Source of the DNA: Kribbella rubisoli
GTDB taxonomy: Bacteria > Actinomycetota > Actinomycetes > Propionibacteriales > Kribbellaceae
Length of the DNA: 64,000 bases
Reading direction: 5' to 3'
Assembly (NCBI RefSeq): GCF_004217145.1
Contig: NZ_SHKR01000015.1
Coordinates: 496,001 to 560,000 of the forward strand
The notes beneath the pieces were generated by a model. That model made no database searches. It was not told where the DNA came from and was given only the letters and a program-made list of their open reading frames with translations. Positions 17,436 to 26,241 of the stretch are shown in pieces (the stretch's first letter is position 1; each line of letters begins with the position of its first letter). The translations under genes and the position numbers were made by a program.

Positions 17436-17993
17436 ATGACCACCACGCACCGGCAGCACCTGCCGGCTCCTGCACTGCGGCCCGATGGCGATCGGCACCC
17501 GATCATCACCACGGCGGCCGGGCGAGCGCTCGGCGTCCTGCGGATCGCGTTCGGCCTCAGCTTCTTGTGGGCCTTCGTCGACAAGGTGTTCGGCCTCGGT
17601 TACGCGACCCCGTCCGGCAAGGGCTGGATCGATGGCGGCGACCCGACGGCCGGCTTCCTGGGCAAGGGCACGAGCGGCCCGATGGCCGACTTCTACCACT
17701 CGCTGGTCGGTGACTGGTGGGTTACCCCGCTGTTCATGATTGGTCTGGCCGGTATCGGGCTGGCGCTGACGCTCGGCATCGGGATGCGGATCGCTGCCGT
17801 CGCCGGGACCCTGCTGTATCTGCTGATGTGGTCGGCGAACCTGCCGCCGGAGACCAACCCGGTGCTGGACGACCACATCCTCGGCGCCATCACCGTCGTC
17901 GTCCTCGCACTGGTTGCTGCTGGCAACGTGTGGGGTATGGGCAGATGGTGGAGCAGCCTGGACTTCGTCCGCAAGTACCCGTGGCTGCGGTGA
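17436..17993 (+). CDS. DoxX-like integral membrane protein
   Basis: A 185-aa protein with four membrane helices, DoxX/DoxD-like: GRALGVLRIAFGLSFLWAFVDK in the first helix, a conserved loop with AGFLGKG, then WWVTPLFMIGLAGIGLALTLG and two more helices. DoxX relatives include the thiosulfate:quinone oxidoreductase subunit and small respiratory-chain-associated proteins; here it may interact with the quinone pool under low oxygen (inference). GAAAGGACGACACC lies before the ATG. Its stop overlaps the GTG start of the next universal stress gene (GTGA), beginning a five-gene plus-strand run. Confidence 0.82.
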   Translation: MTTTHRQHLPAPALRPDGDRHPIITTAAGRALGVLRIAFGLSFLWAFVDKVFGLGYATPSGKGWIDGGDPTAGFLGKGTSGPMADFYHSLVGDWWVTPLFMIGLAGIGLALTLGIGMRIAAVAGTLLYLLMWSANLPPETNPVLDDHILGAITVVVLALVAAGNVWGMGRWWSSLDFVRKYPWLR

Positions 17994-18877
17994 CCGACAT
18001 GACCGACATGACCGTCAAGCCGGTCATTCACGTGGGAATCGACGGTTCCTGGCGTGATACGGGTGCCCTGGAGTGGGCTCTGCAAGAGTCCTTACTTCGG
18101 CAAGAGCCACTCCAGGCCGTACATGTGATCGACGAACGCCTCCGGCGGACCGCCGGTTGGGAACCGGATCTCGTCGACGACGCGGCCATGGACCTCATCA
18201 ACGAGGTCCAGAAGCACCTGGACGCGAGTCCGGGCGCGTTGGATCACGAGGCGGGCCTGATGATCGGGCCGCCGGCCCGGATCCTGTCCGAGGCGGCTGC
18301 GAACAGCCGGATGCTGGTTGTGGGCCGCCGGGGGACGGGAGCGTTCAAACGGCTGCTGATCGGCTCCACCTCGGAGGTGGTCGCGGCGCGGGCGAGCGTC
18401 CCGGTCGTCATCGTGCCGGAGTACTGGAAGCCGTCCGACCACGCCGGGCCGGTGCTGGTCGCCCTCGATGACGGGGACGACAACGCCGCCGTGATGGAGT
18501 TCGCGACCGCCGCGGCCTGCGAGCGGAAGCTTCCGATCCGGATCCTGCACGTCTGGGATCTGCCGGCCGTCTTCAGCTGGGACGCGGTGAACTCGGCCGG
18601 CATCAGCTCCGAGTGGGCCGAGCATGCCCGGCGGCACTTCGAGAACGTCGCCGCTGATTGGCACCAGAAGTACCCGGACCTGACCATCCAGGTCGACGTC
18701 CGGCGCGGCCACCCTGTCGACGGCGTCGTCACCGCGGCCGAAGAGTCCGACGCCCAGCTCCTGGCCATCGGCACCCACCACCACACCCAGCTGGCGTCCA
18801 TGCTCCTCGGCTCTGTGACGCGAGGAGTTCTGCACCACACGGGGTGCCCGCTGGCCGTCGTACCTACGCAATCCTGA
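17990..18877 (+). CDS. Universal stress protein, two UspA domains
   Basis: A 295-aa tandem USP. The GTG at 17990 overlaps the DoxX-like stop by four bases; ATGs at 17999 and 18008 are in-frame alternatives. The first half has VGIDGSWRD and the complete ATP loop GRRGTGAFKRLLIGST. In the second half the loop is GTHHHTQLASMLLGS, where the second Gly is His, so ATP binding there is doubtful. It ends in VLHHTGCPLAVVP, typical of USPs. Part of an operon with DoxX and the next USP. Confidence 0.9.
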   Translation: MTDMTDMTVKPVIHVGIDGSWRDTGALEWALQESLLRQEPLQAVHVIDERLRRTAGWEPDLVDDAAMDLINEVQKHLDASPGALDHEAGLMIGPPARILSEAAANSRMLVVGRRGTGAFKRLLIGSTSEVVAARASVPVVIVPEYWKPSDHAGPVLVALDDGDDNAAVMEFATAAACERKLPIRILHVWDLPAVFSWDAVNSAGISSEWAEHARRHFENVAADWHQKYPDLTIQVDVRRGHPVDGVVTAAEESDAQLLAIGTHHHTQLASMLLGSVTRGVLHHTGCPLAVVPTQS

Positions 18878-18887
18878 GGTGAGAAAG

Positions 18888-19802
18888 ATGAGTGACTGGA
18901 ACCGGACCGGCCCTGTCGTGGTCGAGGTCGACGGAAGCGCGGAGAACATTCGCGTGGTGGATTACGCGTCCGCGGAGGCCTTGCGGACGGGTGCGGAGCT
19001 GGTGCTGGTCGCGCCGTACTCCGCGCACGGGTCGTACTCGCCGATGATGCCGGGCTACGCACCGAAGCCGCCCGCCGAGGCGGCGGACGCTGCGCTGCGG
19101 GTGGCGGTGGCGCACGTGCGGCACCGCGACGGGTACGCGACCGAACTGGTCGCGCTCGCCGAGGAGGGCTCCCGGCTCCGGGTCCTCGCAACTGCCGCAC
19201 GGAAGGCCCGGATGCTGGTGGTGGGGCGCTCTCGAAGCCGCGGTCCACAGCGGCTGGTCCACACCCAGGCCAACATCACGCTGGCAGCGCGGGCCGGCTG
19301 CCCGGTGGTCGTCGTACCGCTGTCCTGGAAGCCGTCGCTGGTCGACCGGAAGGTTGCCGTCGGCATCGATGGTACGGCGTTGTCGACCGAGGCGCTCGAG
19401 TTCGCGTTCGGGATCGCGGCGGGGCGGGAGGGCGACCTGATCGTCGTCCACGCCGGGCTGCCGGCCGAGCGTGCCTTCGTGGACGAGGATCCGGACGGTT
19501 CGTGGATCAGCCGCGCCGACTGCATCTTGTCGGAGACCTTGGCACCGTGGACGAGCCGCTTCCCGAACGTGAAGGTGACGCGGTTCCTGAGCAGCCGGCC
19601 GCCGGCTGCGGCACTGGTGCACGAGAGCGGCGACGTCGGACTGATCGTCGTCGGCGCGCACGGCGGCCCGTTACCGGTCGACCCGGTCGCACGGCGCTCG
19701 ACGGCCGCGATGACCTGCCCGGTCGCGATCGTCCCGCACCACCTGACCGATGCCGAGGGCAACCGCTTGGACGACGGCCGCCTGGCCGTCCGAACGCACT
19801 GA
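18888..19802 (+). CDS. Universal stress protein with degenerate ATP loops
   Basis: A 304-aa two-domain USP. ATG 18888 follows GAGGTGAGAAAG; a GTG at 18879 is possible. Both halves keep the fold (VVEVDGSAENIR, VAVGIDGTALS, GCPVVVVP, TCPVAIVP), but neither has Gx2Gx9G(S/T): the first has GRSRSRGPQRLVHTQ and the second GAHGGPLPVDPVARRS. It should therefore belong to the non-ATP-binding class, or work as a partner of the ATP-binding USPs around it. Located 10 bp after the preceding USP gene. Confidence 0.88.
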   Translation: MSDWNRTGPVVVEVDGSAENIRVVDYASAEALRTGAELVLVAPYSAHGSYSPMMPGYAPKPPAEAADAALRVAVAHVRHRDGYATELVALAEEGSRLRVLATAARKARMLVVGRSRSRGPQRLVHTQANITLAARAGCPVVVVPLSWKPSLVDRKVAVGIDGTALSTEALEFAFGIAAGREGDLIVVHAGLPAERAFVDEDPDGSWISRADCILSETLAPWTSRFPNVKVTRFLSSRPPAAALVHESGDVGLIVVGAHGGPLPVDPVARRSTAAMTCPVAIVPHHLTDAEGNRLDDGRLAVRTH

Positions 19803-19817
19803 TCGGAGGTAGCAATC

Positions 19818-20366
19818 ATGTCCGAGACTGTTCGTGCGCTCATCGTCTACGAGACGATGTTCGGCAACACCGAGCGGATCGCGAGGGCGATCCGTGACGG
19901 GTTGCGTCAGTACCTTCCGGCCGAGACGGTGCCGGTGAACCGGGCGCCGAGCGTCGTACCCGGCGACGTCGGTTTGCTGATCGTTGGCGGCCCGACGCAT
20001 GCGTTCTCGATGAGCCGGCCGTCGACGCGGCAGGAGGCGTGGAAGCAGGGCGACGTGGTGTTCCCGATCGAGGTCGGCATCCGTGAGTGGCTGGCCGTGC
20101 TCGAGCCGCCCACAGGACGTCAGTCGGACCTGCTCCGGGTAGCCACCTTCGACACCCGGATCGCCAAGGTACGGCGCTTGCCGGGCTCGGCGGCCCGGTC
20201 CGCGGCGAGACTGTTGCGCCGAATGGGCCTCCGGCCGCTCAGCACGTCGGAGAGCTTCTTCGTGAACGAGACCACCGGCCCGATCAGCGACGTCGAGATC
20301 GAACGCGCCCAGAGCTGGGGCGACGAACTCGGCCGCCTACTGACCCGCACCGCAAAGGTTGCCTGA
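19818..20366 (+). CDS. Flavodoxin-like protein
   Basis: A 182-aa protein with the FMN phosphate loop YETMFGNTERIA at residues 11-22 and the second flavin strand LLIVGGPTHAFSM. The C-terminal half is basic and lacks a recognisable extra domain. Probably a one- or two-electron carrier or an NAD(P)H:quinone reductase-like flavoprotein. It is 15 bp downstream of the USP gene, with GATCGGAGG before the ATG, and belongs to the DoxX-USP-USP run. A second, different flavodoxin lies at 21535. Confidence 0.85.
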   Translation: MSETVRALIVYETMFGNTERIARAIRDGLRQYLPAETVPVNRAPSVVPGDVGLLIVGGPTHAFSMSRPSTRQEAWKQGDVVFPIEVGIREWLAVLEPPTGRQSDLLRVATFDTRIAKVRRLPGSAARSAARLLRRMGLRPLSTSESFFVNETTGPISDVEIERAQSWGDELGRLLTRTAKVA

Positions 20367-20379
20367 CGGGAATGAACTG

Positions 20380-20610
20380 ATGATGCACTCAGCCACTGGC
20401 GCGGTGCTCTGGGCCGTCACCGTGATCGCACTGTGGGGCGGCGCGGCCTGGGCGGCGGTTCACCTACTCCGCCGTCCACACCGCCGGCCCCGCCCCGCTC
20501 TCCCCTCACCCCTCGACATCCTCGAACGCCGCTACGCGGCCGGCGACATGACCCGCGAGGACTTCGACGAGGCCCGAGCCCGTCTCCGCGAACACGAACT
20601 GGACATCTGA
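20380..20610 (+). CDS. Small SHOCT-domain membrane protein
   Basis: A 76-aa protein: one membrane helix (about residues 5-27), an Arg/Pro linker, and a C-terminal SHOCT motif (LDILERRYAAGDMTREDFDEARARL). The double ATG at 20380/20383 is the likely start; the ribosome site is weak. SHOCT domains occur at the ends of many small membrane proteins and are thought to mediate oligomerisation. Last gene of the DoxX run. Confidence 0.8.
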   Translation: MMHSATGAVLWAVTVIALWGGAAWAAVHLLRRPHRRPRPALPSPLDILERRYAAGDMTREDFDEARARLREHELDI

Positions 20611-20686
20611 CCCTGGAGTGCGAGAAGTTCCGGTCCGCTCGCTTTGCCGGCCGACGCTCGCGGCGGGCGGAAGCGGTCCCGGCAAA

Positions 20687-20707
20687 GGTCCCGGGCCGGC
20701 CGGGACC
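20687..20707. repeat. Inverted repeat in the devR-like promoter region
   Basis: GGTCCCGG and CCGGGACC separated by five bases, overlapping the start of the DevR-like box at 20702. It could be an operator for autoregulation or simply a GC-rich hairpin that ends the upstream operon. Confidence 0.4.
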
Positions 20708-20716
20708 GTGGCCCCT
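20702..20716 (+). promoter_or_regulatory. DevR-box-like site before the regulator gene
   Basis: GGGACCGTGGCCCCT, 81 bp before the response regulator start. Suggests autoregulation, as seen for DosR. Confidence 0.5.
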
Positions 20717-20797
20717 GGCGGGTAGCGTGGGAGTCGCGGGATGCTGAAGCGGGCGCCGGTTCGGGCGGGGTACGGCGTGAAGCCGAAGGAGATGGTG

Positions 20798-21451
20798 ATG
20801 ACGATCAAGGTGTTCCTGCTCGACGACCACGAGGTGGTGCGGCTCGGGCTGCACCAGCTGCTCGACGCGGAGCCGGACATCGAGGTCGTCGGTGACGCAT
20901 CGACCGCGGCGGAGGCGATCGCGCGGATCCCCGCTGTACGCCCCGACGTCGCCGTCCTGGATGTCCGGCTGCCCGACGGCGACGGGATCACCGTCTGCCG
21001 TGAGGTCCGCTCGCAGATGGACGAGCCGCCGGCCTGCCTGATGCTGACGTCGTTCTCGGACGACGAGGCGCTGTTCACGGCGATCATGGCGGGCGCTGCC
21101 GGGTACCTGCTGAAGCAGATCCACGGTCAGGCGCTGGTCGACGCGGTACGCCGCCTCGCTGCCGGCGAATCGCTGTTGGATCCGAGCATGACCGTGAAGG
21201 TCCTGGACCGGCTTCGGCACCCGACCGAGACCGAGGATCCGCGCTATGCCTTGTTGACCGAGCAGGAGCGCCGCATCCTCGCGGAGATCGCCGAGGGCAA
21301 GACCAACCGTCAGATCGCGCAGTCCCTGTTCCTGGCCGAGAAGACCGTCAAGAACTACGTCTCCTCGCTTCTCCGCAAGCTCAACCTCGAACGCCGCACC
21401 GAAGCCGCCGTCTTCGCGATCGAACACACCAAGAAGCAACCCCGCAGCTGA
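20798..21451 (+). CDS. devR: DevR/DosR-like NarL-family response regulator
   Basis: A 217-aa regulator. The receiver has Asp9-Asp10, phosphoacceptor Asp55 in VAVLDVRLPDGDG, Thr84 and Lys106. The C-terminal LuxR helix-turn-helix (about 152-207) reads LTEQERRILAEIAEGKTN, then RQIAQSLFLAEKTVKNYVSS, which is close, as I remember it, to mycobacterial DosR across the recognition helix. AAGGAG stands six bases before the ATG at 20798. It is probably the master regulator of the surrounding island, whose promoters carry DosR-like boxes; the likely sensor is encoded at 27307-29058. The gene symbol is by similarity. Confidence 0.85.
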   Translation: MTIKVFLLDDHEVVRLGLHQLLDAEPDIEVVGDASTAAEAIARIPAVRPDVAVLDVRLPDGDGITVCREVRSQMDEPPACLMLTSFSDDEALFTAIMAGAAGYLLKQIHGQALVDAVRRLAAGESLLDPSMTVKVLDRLRHPTETEDPRYALLTEQERRILAEIAEGKTNRQIAQSLFLAEKTVKNYVSSLLRKLNLERRTEAAVFAIEHTKKQPRS

Positions 21452-21490
21452 TGCCGCGCCCAGGAAGGTACAGGTCGTAACCCGCCATTT

Positions 21491-21504
21491 CCGGGCCGGC
21501 CCGG
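21491..21504. terminator. GC palindrome between convergent genes
   Basis: CCGGGCCGGCCCGG, a perfect 14-bp dyad in the 83-bp gap between the convergent devR-like and flavodoxin genes. Possible bidirectional terminator; there is no loop or T-tract. Confidence 0.4.
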
Positions 21505-21534
21505 TCGATCTGCAGCTCGACAGGACGTAGGTGT

Positions 21535-22083
21535 TCAGCCGAGGTAGTAGCCGGCCGTGCGGGTGGGGCGGTGCCAGGTGCTGCGTCGGCTGGCTTCGAT
21601 GGCGGCGCTGATGTCGGCGGCCCAGGCTTTGATCTTGTCCCAGTCGCGGCAGTCGCCAGCCAGGTTGCCGGTTGCGAGGCGACGGGCGAGGAAGCCGGTG
21701 GCGGTGGCGGGGTCGAGGCTGCCGGCGAAGGTGACCGCGGGCGTCGCTCCGACCTCGCGGGCGAGGTGGGCGACGGCCGCCGGCATCGCCTCATCCTGAT
21801 CCTTGTCGGGGCCGACAGGACCGCTGTGGAACAGCCAGACCTGGCGCGTGCGGAGCGCGTCGACGTTGTGGCGAAGGAAGCGGACGGCTTCCTTCCGCCA
21901 TCGGCGCATGTAGAGCGCGCTGCCGAGTACGACGGCGTCGTACGGCTCGATGTCCTTGACCTGCGCGACGTCGAGAACGTCGACGGTATGTCCGTGCGCC
22001 CGCAGTTCGTCGCCGATCGCGTCGGCGATGCCAACGGTCGCGCCCATCTTGCTCGCGTAAGCGACCAATACCTTGCTGGACAT
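21535..22083 (-). CDS. Flavodoxin-domain protein (HemG-like class)
   Basis: A 182-aa flavodoxin-fold protein. The flavin loop is VLVAYASKMGATVGIADAIG, followed by VVLGSALYMRRWRKEAVRFL, a pattern seen in flavodoxin-domain proteins related to menaquinone-dependent protoporphyrinogen oxidase. Here it is more likely a redox carrier of the stress island. The ATG at 22083 has AAGGAGG upstream; a longer frame exists but lacks a site. It follows the USP gene at 22154 by 70 bp and may share its promoter. Confidence 0.82.
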   Translation of the reverse strand: MSSKVLVAYASKMGATVGIADAIGDELRAHGHTVDVLDVAQVKDIEPYDAVVLGSALYMRRWRKEAVRFLRHNVDALRTRQVWLFHSGPVGPDKDQDEAMPAAVAHLAREVGATPAVTFAGSLDPATATGFLARRLATGNLAGDCRDWDKIKAWAADISAAIEASRRSTWHRPTRTAGYYLG

Positions 22084-22153
22084 CAGAGCCTCCTTCGGGG
22101 TCAACTCCAGGACACCAGGCGGCCCCGCCCGGCGGCAGTGCCGAACGACCCGG

Positions 22154-22957
22154 CTACAGAGGACCTTCGATCGCCGCACGGGGGATGATGGTGACCGGAC
22201 ACACTGACTGGTGCAGCATCGTCTGGCTCACCGATCCGAGCAGCAGGCCGGCGAAACCGCCGCGTCCCCGCGAACCGACGACGAGCAGTTGCGCATCGGC
22301 GGACCACTCCAGCAGCAACTCCGACGGATGGCCTGTCACCTCGATCAGCTCGGCCTGACGGGCGTACGGGCGGACCGCGGCAAGCAGGTCGCGATCGTCG
22401 TCGTCCTCGTCGTCGAGCACCGTGACGATCCGGGCCGGCAACTGATGCCTGCGGGCGTACTCGAGGCCGAAGTCGACCGCGGCACCGGCGGTCGGCGAAC
22501 CGTCGTACCCGATCACCACCAGGTTCCCGGCAAGCGCGTCCTCGGTCGGTCGTACGACGACCACCGGGCAGTGAGCGTGTGCCGACAACTCGATACCCGC
22601 CGAACTGACCACCAGGCCGAGGAGACGCCCGGTGACGCGACTGCCGATCACGATGAGGTCGGCGGTCTTCGACTCCGCGAGCAGTACGGCCGACGGGAAG
22701 CCACCGACGCGGGTGCCTGCGACCGGCAGCTCCGGCGCGAACTTCCGGGCCAGCTCGACCGCGTCCGCGACGATCTGATCGGCCTGGGCGCGCAGCCCTG
22801 GTGCTACGTCGCTCCCGCCGAGTGGCACGCGGAACTCGGTCCAGATGAACGCGTGCACCAAGTGCAGCGCCACTCCGCGAGCAGCCGCCTCGGATGCGCC
22901 CCAACGGATAGCGTTCTCGCAGTCGGGGCGACCATCGATGCCTACGACAACCGTCAT
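22154..22957 (-). CDS. Universal stress protein, two UspA domains
   Basis: A 267-aa tandem USP, close in layout to the one at 10816. It opens with VVVGIDGRPD; the second half starts LVVIGYDGSPTAG. The C-terminal ATP loop GSRGRGGFAGLLLGS is intact; the first loop (GSRVTGRLLGLVVSS) has lost the second Gly of Gx2G. AGGAGGCCCGC precedes the ATG. A DevR-like box lies 117 bp upstream in a promoter shared with the divergent GNAT/acyl-CoA synthetase gene. Confidence 0.92.
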   Translation of the reverse strand: MTVVVGIDGRPDCENAIRWGASEAAARGVALHLVHAFIWTEFRVPLGGSDVAPGLRAQADQIVADAVELARKFAPELPVAGTRVGGFPSAVLLAESKTADLIVIGSRVTGRLLGLVVSSAGIELSAHAHCPVVVVRPTEDALAGNLVVIGYDGSPTAGAAVDFGLEYARRHQLPARIVTVLDDEDDDDRDLLAAVRPYARQAELIEVTGHPSELLLEWSADAQLLVVGSRGRGGFAGLLLGSVSQTMLHQSVCPVTIIPRAAIEGPL

Positions 22958-23073
22958 GCGGGCCTCCTTCGCCAGTTGCGGATCTCGGGCAGGTCCTCGC
23001 CGCGGTCGAGGTCGTTGCGCAAGACCATCTCGAACCGCGTTCCCAGCGTCGTGGTCGGCGGTGGTCTCGTTCT

Positions 23074-23088
23074 AGAGGCGAAGGTCCC
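23074..23088 (-). promoter_or_regulatory. DevR-box-like site in divergent promoter
   Basis: Reads GGGACCTTCGCCTCT on the minus strand, 117 bp from the USP start and 77 bp from the GNAT/synthetase start. It may serve either or both. Confidence 0.55.
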
Positions 23089-23164
23089 GGTGGGCGGGGA
23101 CCCTACGGCACTGGCCCGGGGGGACCTGTCGCAGTGGGCTGGTGGGGTGTGGGAGGGAGCTGGG

Positions 23165-25883
23165 ATGACGGCGATCGCGCGGCCGGGTACACCACCTGGG
23201 ACGGGCTGGGACGTGCTGGCGATGGATGGGTCGGTGGTTCGGATCCGGCCGATCCGCGTGGATGACGAATCGGCGCTGGCGGCCATGAACGCGCGGGTGT
23301 CGGACGAGTCGATCTACCTGCGGTTCTTCGGCGTCAGTCGGACCATGGCCGATGACTACACCCATCACCTTGCGGCCGAGTCGGGCGGACACGTGGCACT
23401 GGTGGCCGAGTACGGCGACCACGTCGTCGGTGTCGCGAGCTACGAAGCGCTCCGCACCGGTGAGGCGGAGATGGCCTTCCTGCTGCAAGACTCCGTGCAC
23501 GGCCGCGGGATCGGGACCCTCTTGCTGGAGCAACTCGCGGCGACGGCCCGGGAGAACGGCATCGAACGGTTGCGCGCCGACACTTTGGGCGAGAACGCCA
23601 AGATGCTGCGCGTACTGGTCGGCTCCGGATTCGAGCAGGTTCGCACAATGGACAGCGGCGTGGTGGAACTGGTGCTCGACACCGCGTACCACCCCGCAAC
23701 CCTCGAGCGGATCGCCGATCGGGAGCGGGCGGCAGAGAACCGCTCGCTGCATCGCCTCTTCTCCCCGCAGACGGTGGCCGTGATCGGTGCCGGCCGCAAA
23801 CCCGGTGGCATCGGGCACGAGCTCCTGCTCAACATCGTCAAGGGCGGCTTCACCGGTTCCGTGTACGCCGTGAACCCGCGAGCCGACCAGATCGCGGACG
23901 TGCCGTCGTACCCGTCGATCTCGGCGGTTCCACGCATAGTCGACCTTGGCGGTCATCGCGGTTCCCGCAGAACAGGTGCTCGGCGTGCTGACGGAATGCG
24001 GCGAGAGCGGCGTCGGGGGCGCGGTCGTACTGACGGCCGGATTCTCCGAACTCGGGTCGGCTGGTCGCGAGCTGCAACGGGAGATGCTGGCGGTCGCTCG
24101 CCGACACAGCATCCGGCTGATCGGCCCGAACTGCCTCGGCCTGGTGAACACGGCCCCGGAGGTGAGCCTGAACGCGACGTTCGCGGAGGTGTCGCCCACG
24201 CCGGGGGCGCTCGCCATCGCCGCGCAGTCGGGCGCGGTGGGCATCGCGGTGCTGGAGCACGCCGGACGGACCGGACTGGGCATCTCCGAGTTCGTCTCGC
24301 TCGGCAACAAGGTCGATGTCAGCGGCAACGACGTACTGCTGCATTGGTGGGGTGACCAACGGACGGCGGTGATCGGGCTCTACCTGGAGTCGTTCGGGAA
24401 CCCGCGCAAGTTCGGCGGTCTGGCCCGGATGATCGGCCGGACGAAGCCGGTCCTGGTCGTGAAGGGCGGCCGCTCGGTCGGCGGCCGCCGGGCCGGCGTC
24501 TCGCACACCGCGGCCGCCGCGACACCGGAGACAGCCGTCGATGCGTTGTTCGCGCAGTCCGGCGTACTGCGGATGGACACGGTCGAGGAACTGGTGGAGA
24601 CGGCGCGCGTGCTCGCCGTACCGCCGCTGCCGCAGGGTCGCAGGGTCGCGGTCGTCGGGAACGCCGGGGGAGCGGGCATCCTGGCCGCGGACGCGGCAAG
24701 CCGGCTCGGTCTGGAGTTGCCCGAACTGAGTGCGGCGGTCCAGCAGCAACTTGCAGCGCTCGGTGCAGTGGGTCCGGCGAACCCTGTCGACCTCGGCGCG
24801 GCGGCATCGCCGGCGAGTCTCGAACAGGCCTTGCGGATGATCGTGGCGAGCGGCGAGGTCGACAGCTTGGTGGTGAACTACGCCGTGACGCGGGCCGGGA
24901 ACGTCGCGGACATCTATGCCGCGATCGCCGCTGCCGGGGATCAGGCCGATCTCCCGATCGTTGTGAACTGCGTCGGATCGGCGCACGCCGGTCCGGAGGT
25001 CGCGTTGGCCGACGGGCGCAGGATTCCGGTCTTCCCGTTCCCCGAGAGCGCGGTCCGTGCATTGGCCCATGCCGTCCGCTACGCCGAGTGGCGAGCCCGG
25101 CCGCAGGGCGTCGTACCGGAGCTGGCGCGGGTCGACTCGGCGGGGGCACGCGTCGTCGTAGAACGATTCCTGCGACGCACGCCCAACGGCGGCTGGCTGG
25201 ATCCAGAGGAGGCGAGTCAGCTCCTGAACTGTGCCGGCGTGCCGATGATGCTGGTCCTGACCGCTGAGTCACGCTCGAAGGCGATCGCCGCGGCGGAGAC
25301 TGTCGGCTACCCGGTCGCGTTGAAGACAGCCGCACCCGGCGTGGTGCACAAGACAGACATCGGCGGTGTCCGGGTCGGCCTGGCAAGTGCCGTGCAGCTG
25401 GGACAGGCGTACGACGAGATCGCCGCCGCGGCCGGAAGCCCGCAGGTGCTGGTCCAGGCGATGGCTCCGGCCGGAACCGAACTCGTCATCGGTGTCGTCC
25501 GGGATCGGCTCTTCGGGCCGTTGCTGATGGCCGGCAGCGGGGGAGTACTGACCGACGTACTGGCCGACCGTCAGTGGCGTGGGCTACCGCTGACTGATCT
25601 GGATGCGCTCGACATGCTCCACTCGCTGCGGTGTGCTCCCGTGCTGGCCGGATACCGCGGCGCGCAGGCCGCTGATCAGGACGCTGTGCTTGACGTCATG
25701 CAGCGGATCGCCTGGCTGGCGAACGCAGTACCCGAGCTCGCCGAGCTGGACATCAACCCGCTGGTGGCCGCCCCCGCTGGTGCGTTCGCGGTCGACGTAC
25801 GGATCCGACTGACTCCGGCAACTCCGGAGCCGGACTGGTACGCCCGCCACCTACGCGGCGACCAGCCACTCGCCCAAGGTTGA
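23165..25883 (+). pseudogene. GNAT acetyltransferase / ADP-forming acyl-CoA synthetase, frameshifted
   Basis: Two frames together encode one protein of about 905 aa: an N-terminal GNAT domain (about residues 20-170, acetyl-CoA loop HGRGIGTLLLEQL), a CoA-binding Rossmann domain (VAVIGAGRKPGGIGHELL), a succinyl-CoA-synthetase-like ligase domain (LTAGFSELG, LIGPNCLGLVN) and a C-terminal ATP-grasp domain (YPVALKTAAPGVVHKTDIGG). The reading frame breaks at 23944-23947: one extra base in GACCTTGGCG separates VPRIVDL from AVIAVPAEQV. Removing it restores a continuous protein. Without correction the first frame gives a truncated protein ending near 24357. Related bifunctional enzymes are protein lysine acetyltransferases. 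It could be a true mutation or a sequencing error. Confidence 0.85.
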
Positions 25884-25887
25884 TGAC

Positions 25888-26241
25888 TCAGACGTCTTCG
25901 AGGGCTCGTTCGAAGCGGACTGCTACCCGGCTGAGGGCACGCAGAGCGCCCAGTGTTTCGGCGACCTCCCGGTAGGAGTTCGGCGGATGGACGGTCCGGT
26001 AGAGGTCGTCACGCAGGTCTTGGAGGTGGTCGAGGAGATGCTCGATCTCGTCGACGAGGATCCCGTCATGCGGTTCCTGAGCGACGAGGGCCGGGATGAT
26101 GCGGCCGCGGAAGGCAGTGAGTGTGTGCAGAGCCTCCGTCAGCCGCTGCTCTTCGAGGAACCAGTCGTCGGACTGGCTGGTGCTGGCGATGTTCTCGAGG
26201 TCGGCCTCCCAACGGTCGATCTCCTGGCGCAATGTGGTCAT
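25888..26241 (-). CDS. Small helical protein of unknown function
   Basis: A 117-aa acidic, probably all-helical protein (heptad-like segments such as EEQRLTEALHTLTAFRGRIIPALVAQ, and DEIEHLLDHLQDLRDDLYR). Its start overlaps the stop of the nitroreductase gene by four bases (ATGA), so the two are translated together. It has several His and Glu residues but not the full spacing of a haemerythrin site. It ends 4 bp from the convergent acyl-CoA synthetase stop. No family recognised. Confidence 0.72.
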   Translation of the reverse strand: MTTLRQEIDRWEADLENIASTSQSDDWFLEEQRLTEALHTLTAFRGRIIPALVAQEPHDGILVDEIEHLLDHLQDLRDDLYRTVHPPNSYREVAETLGALRALSRVAVRFERALEDV

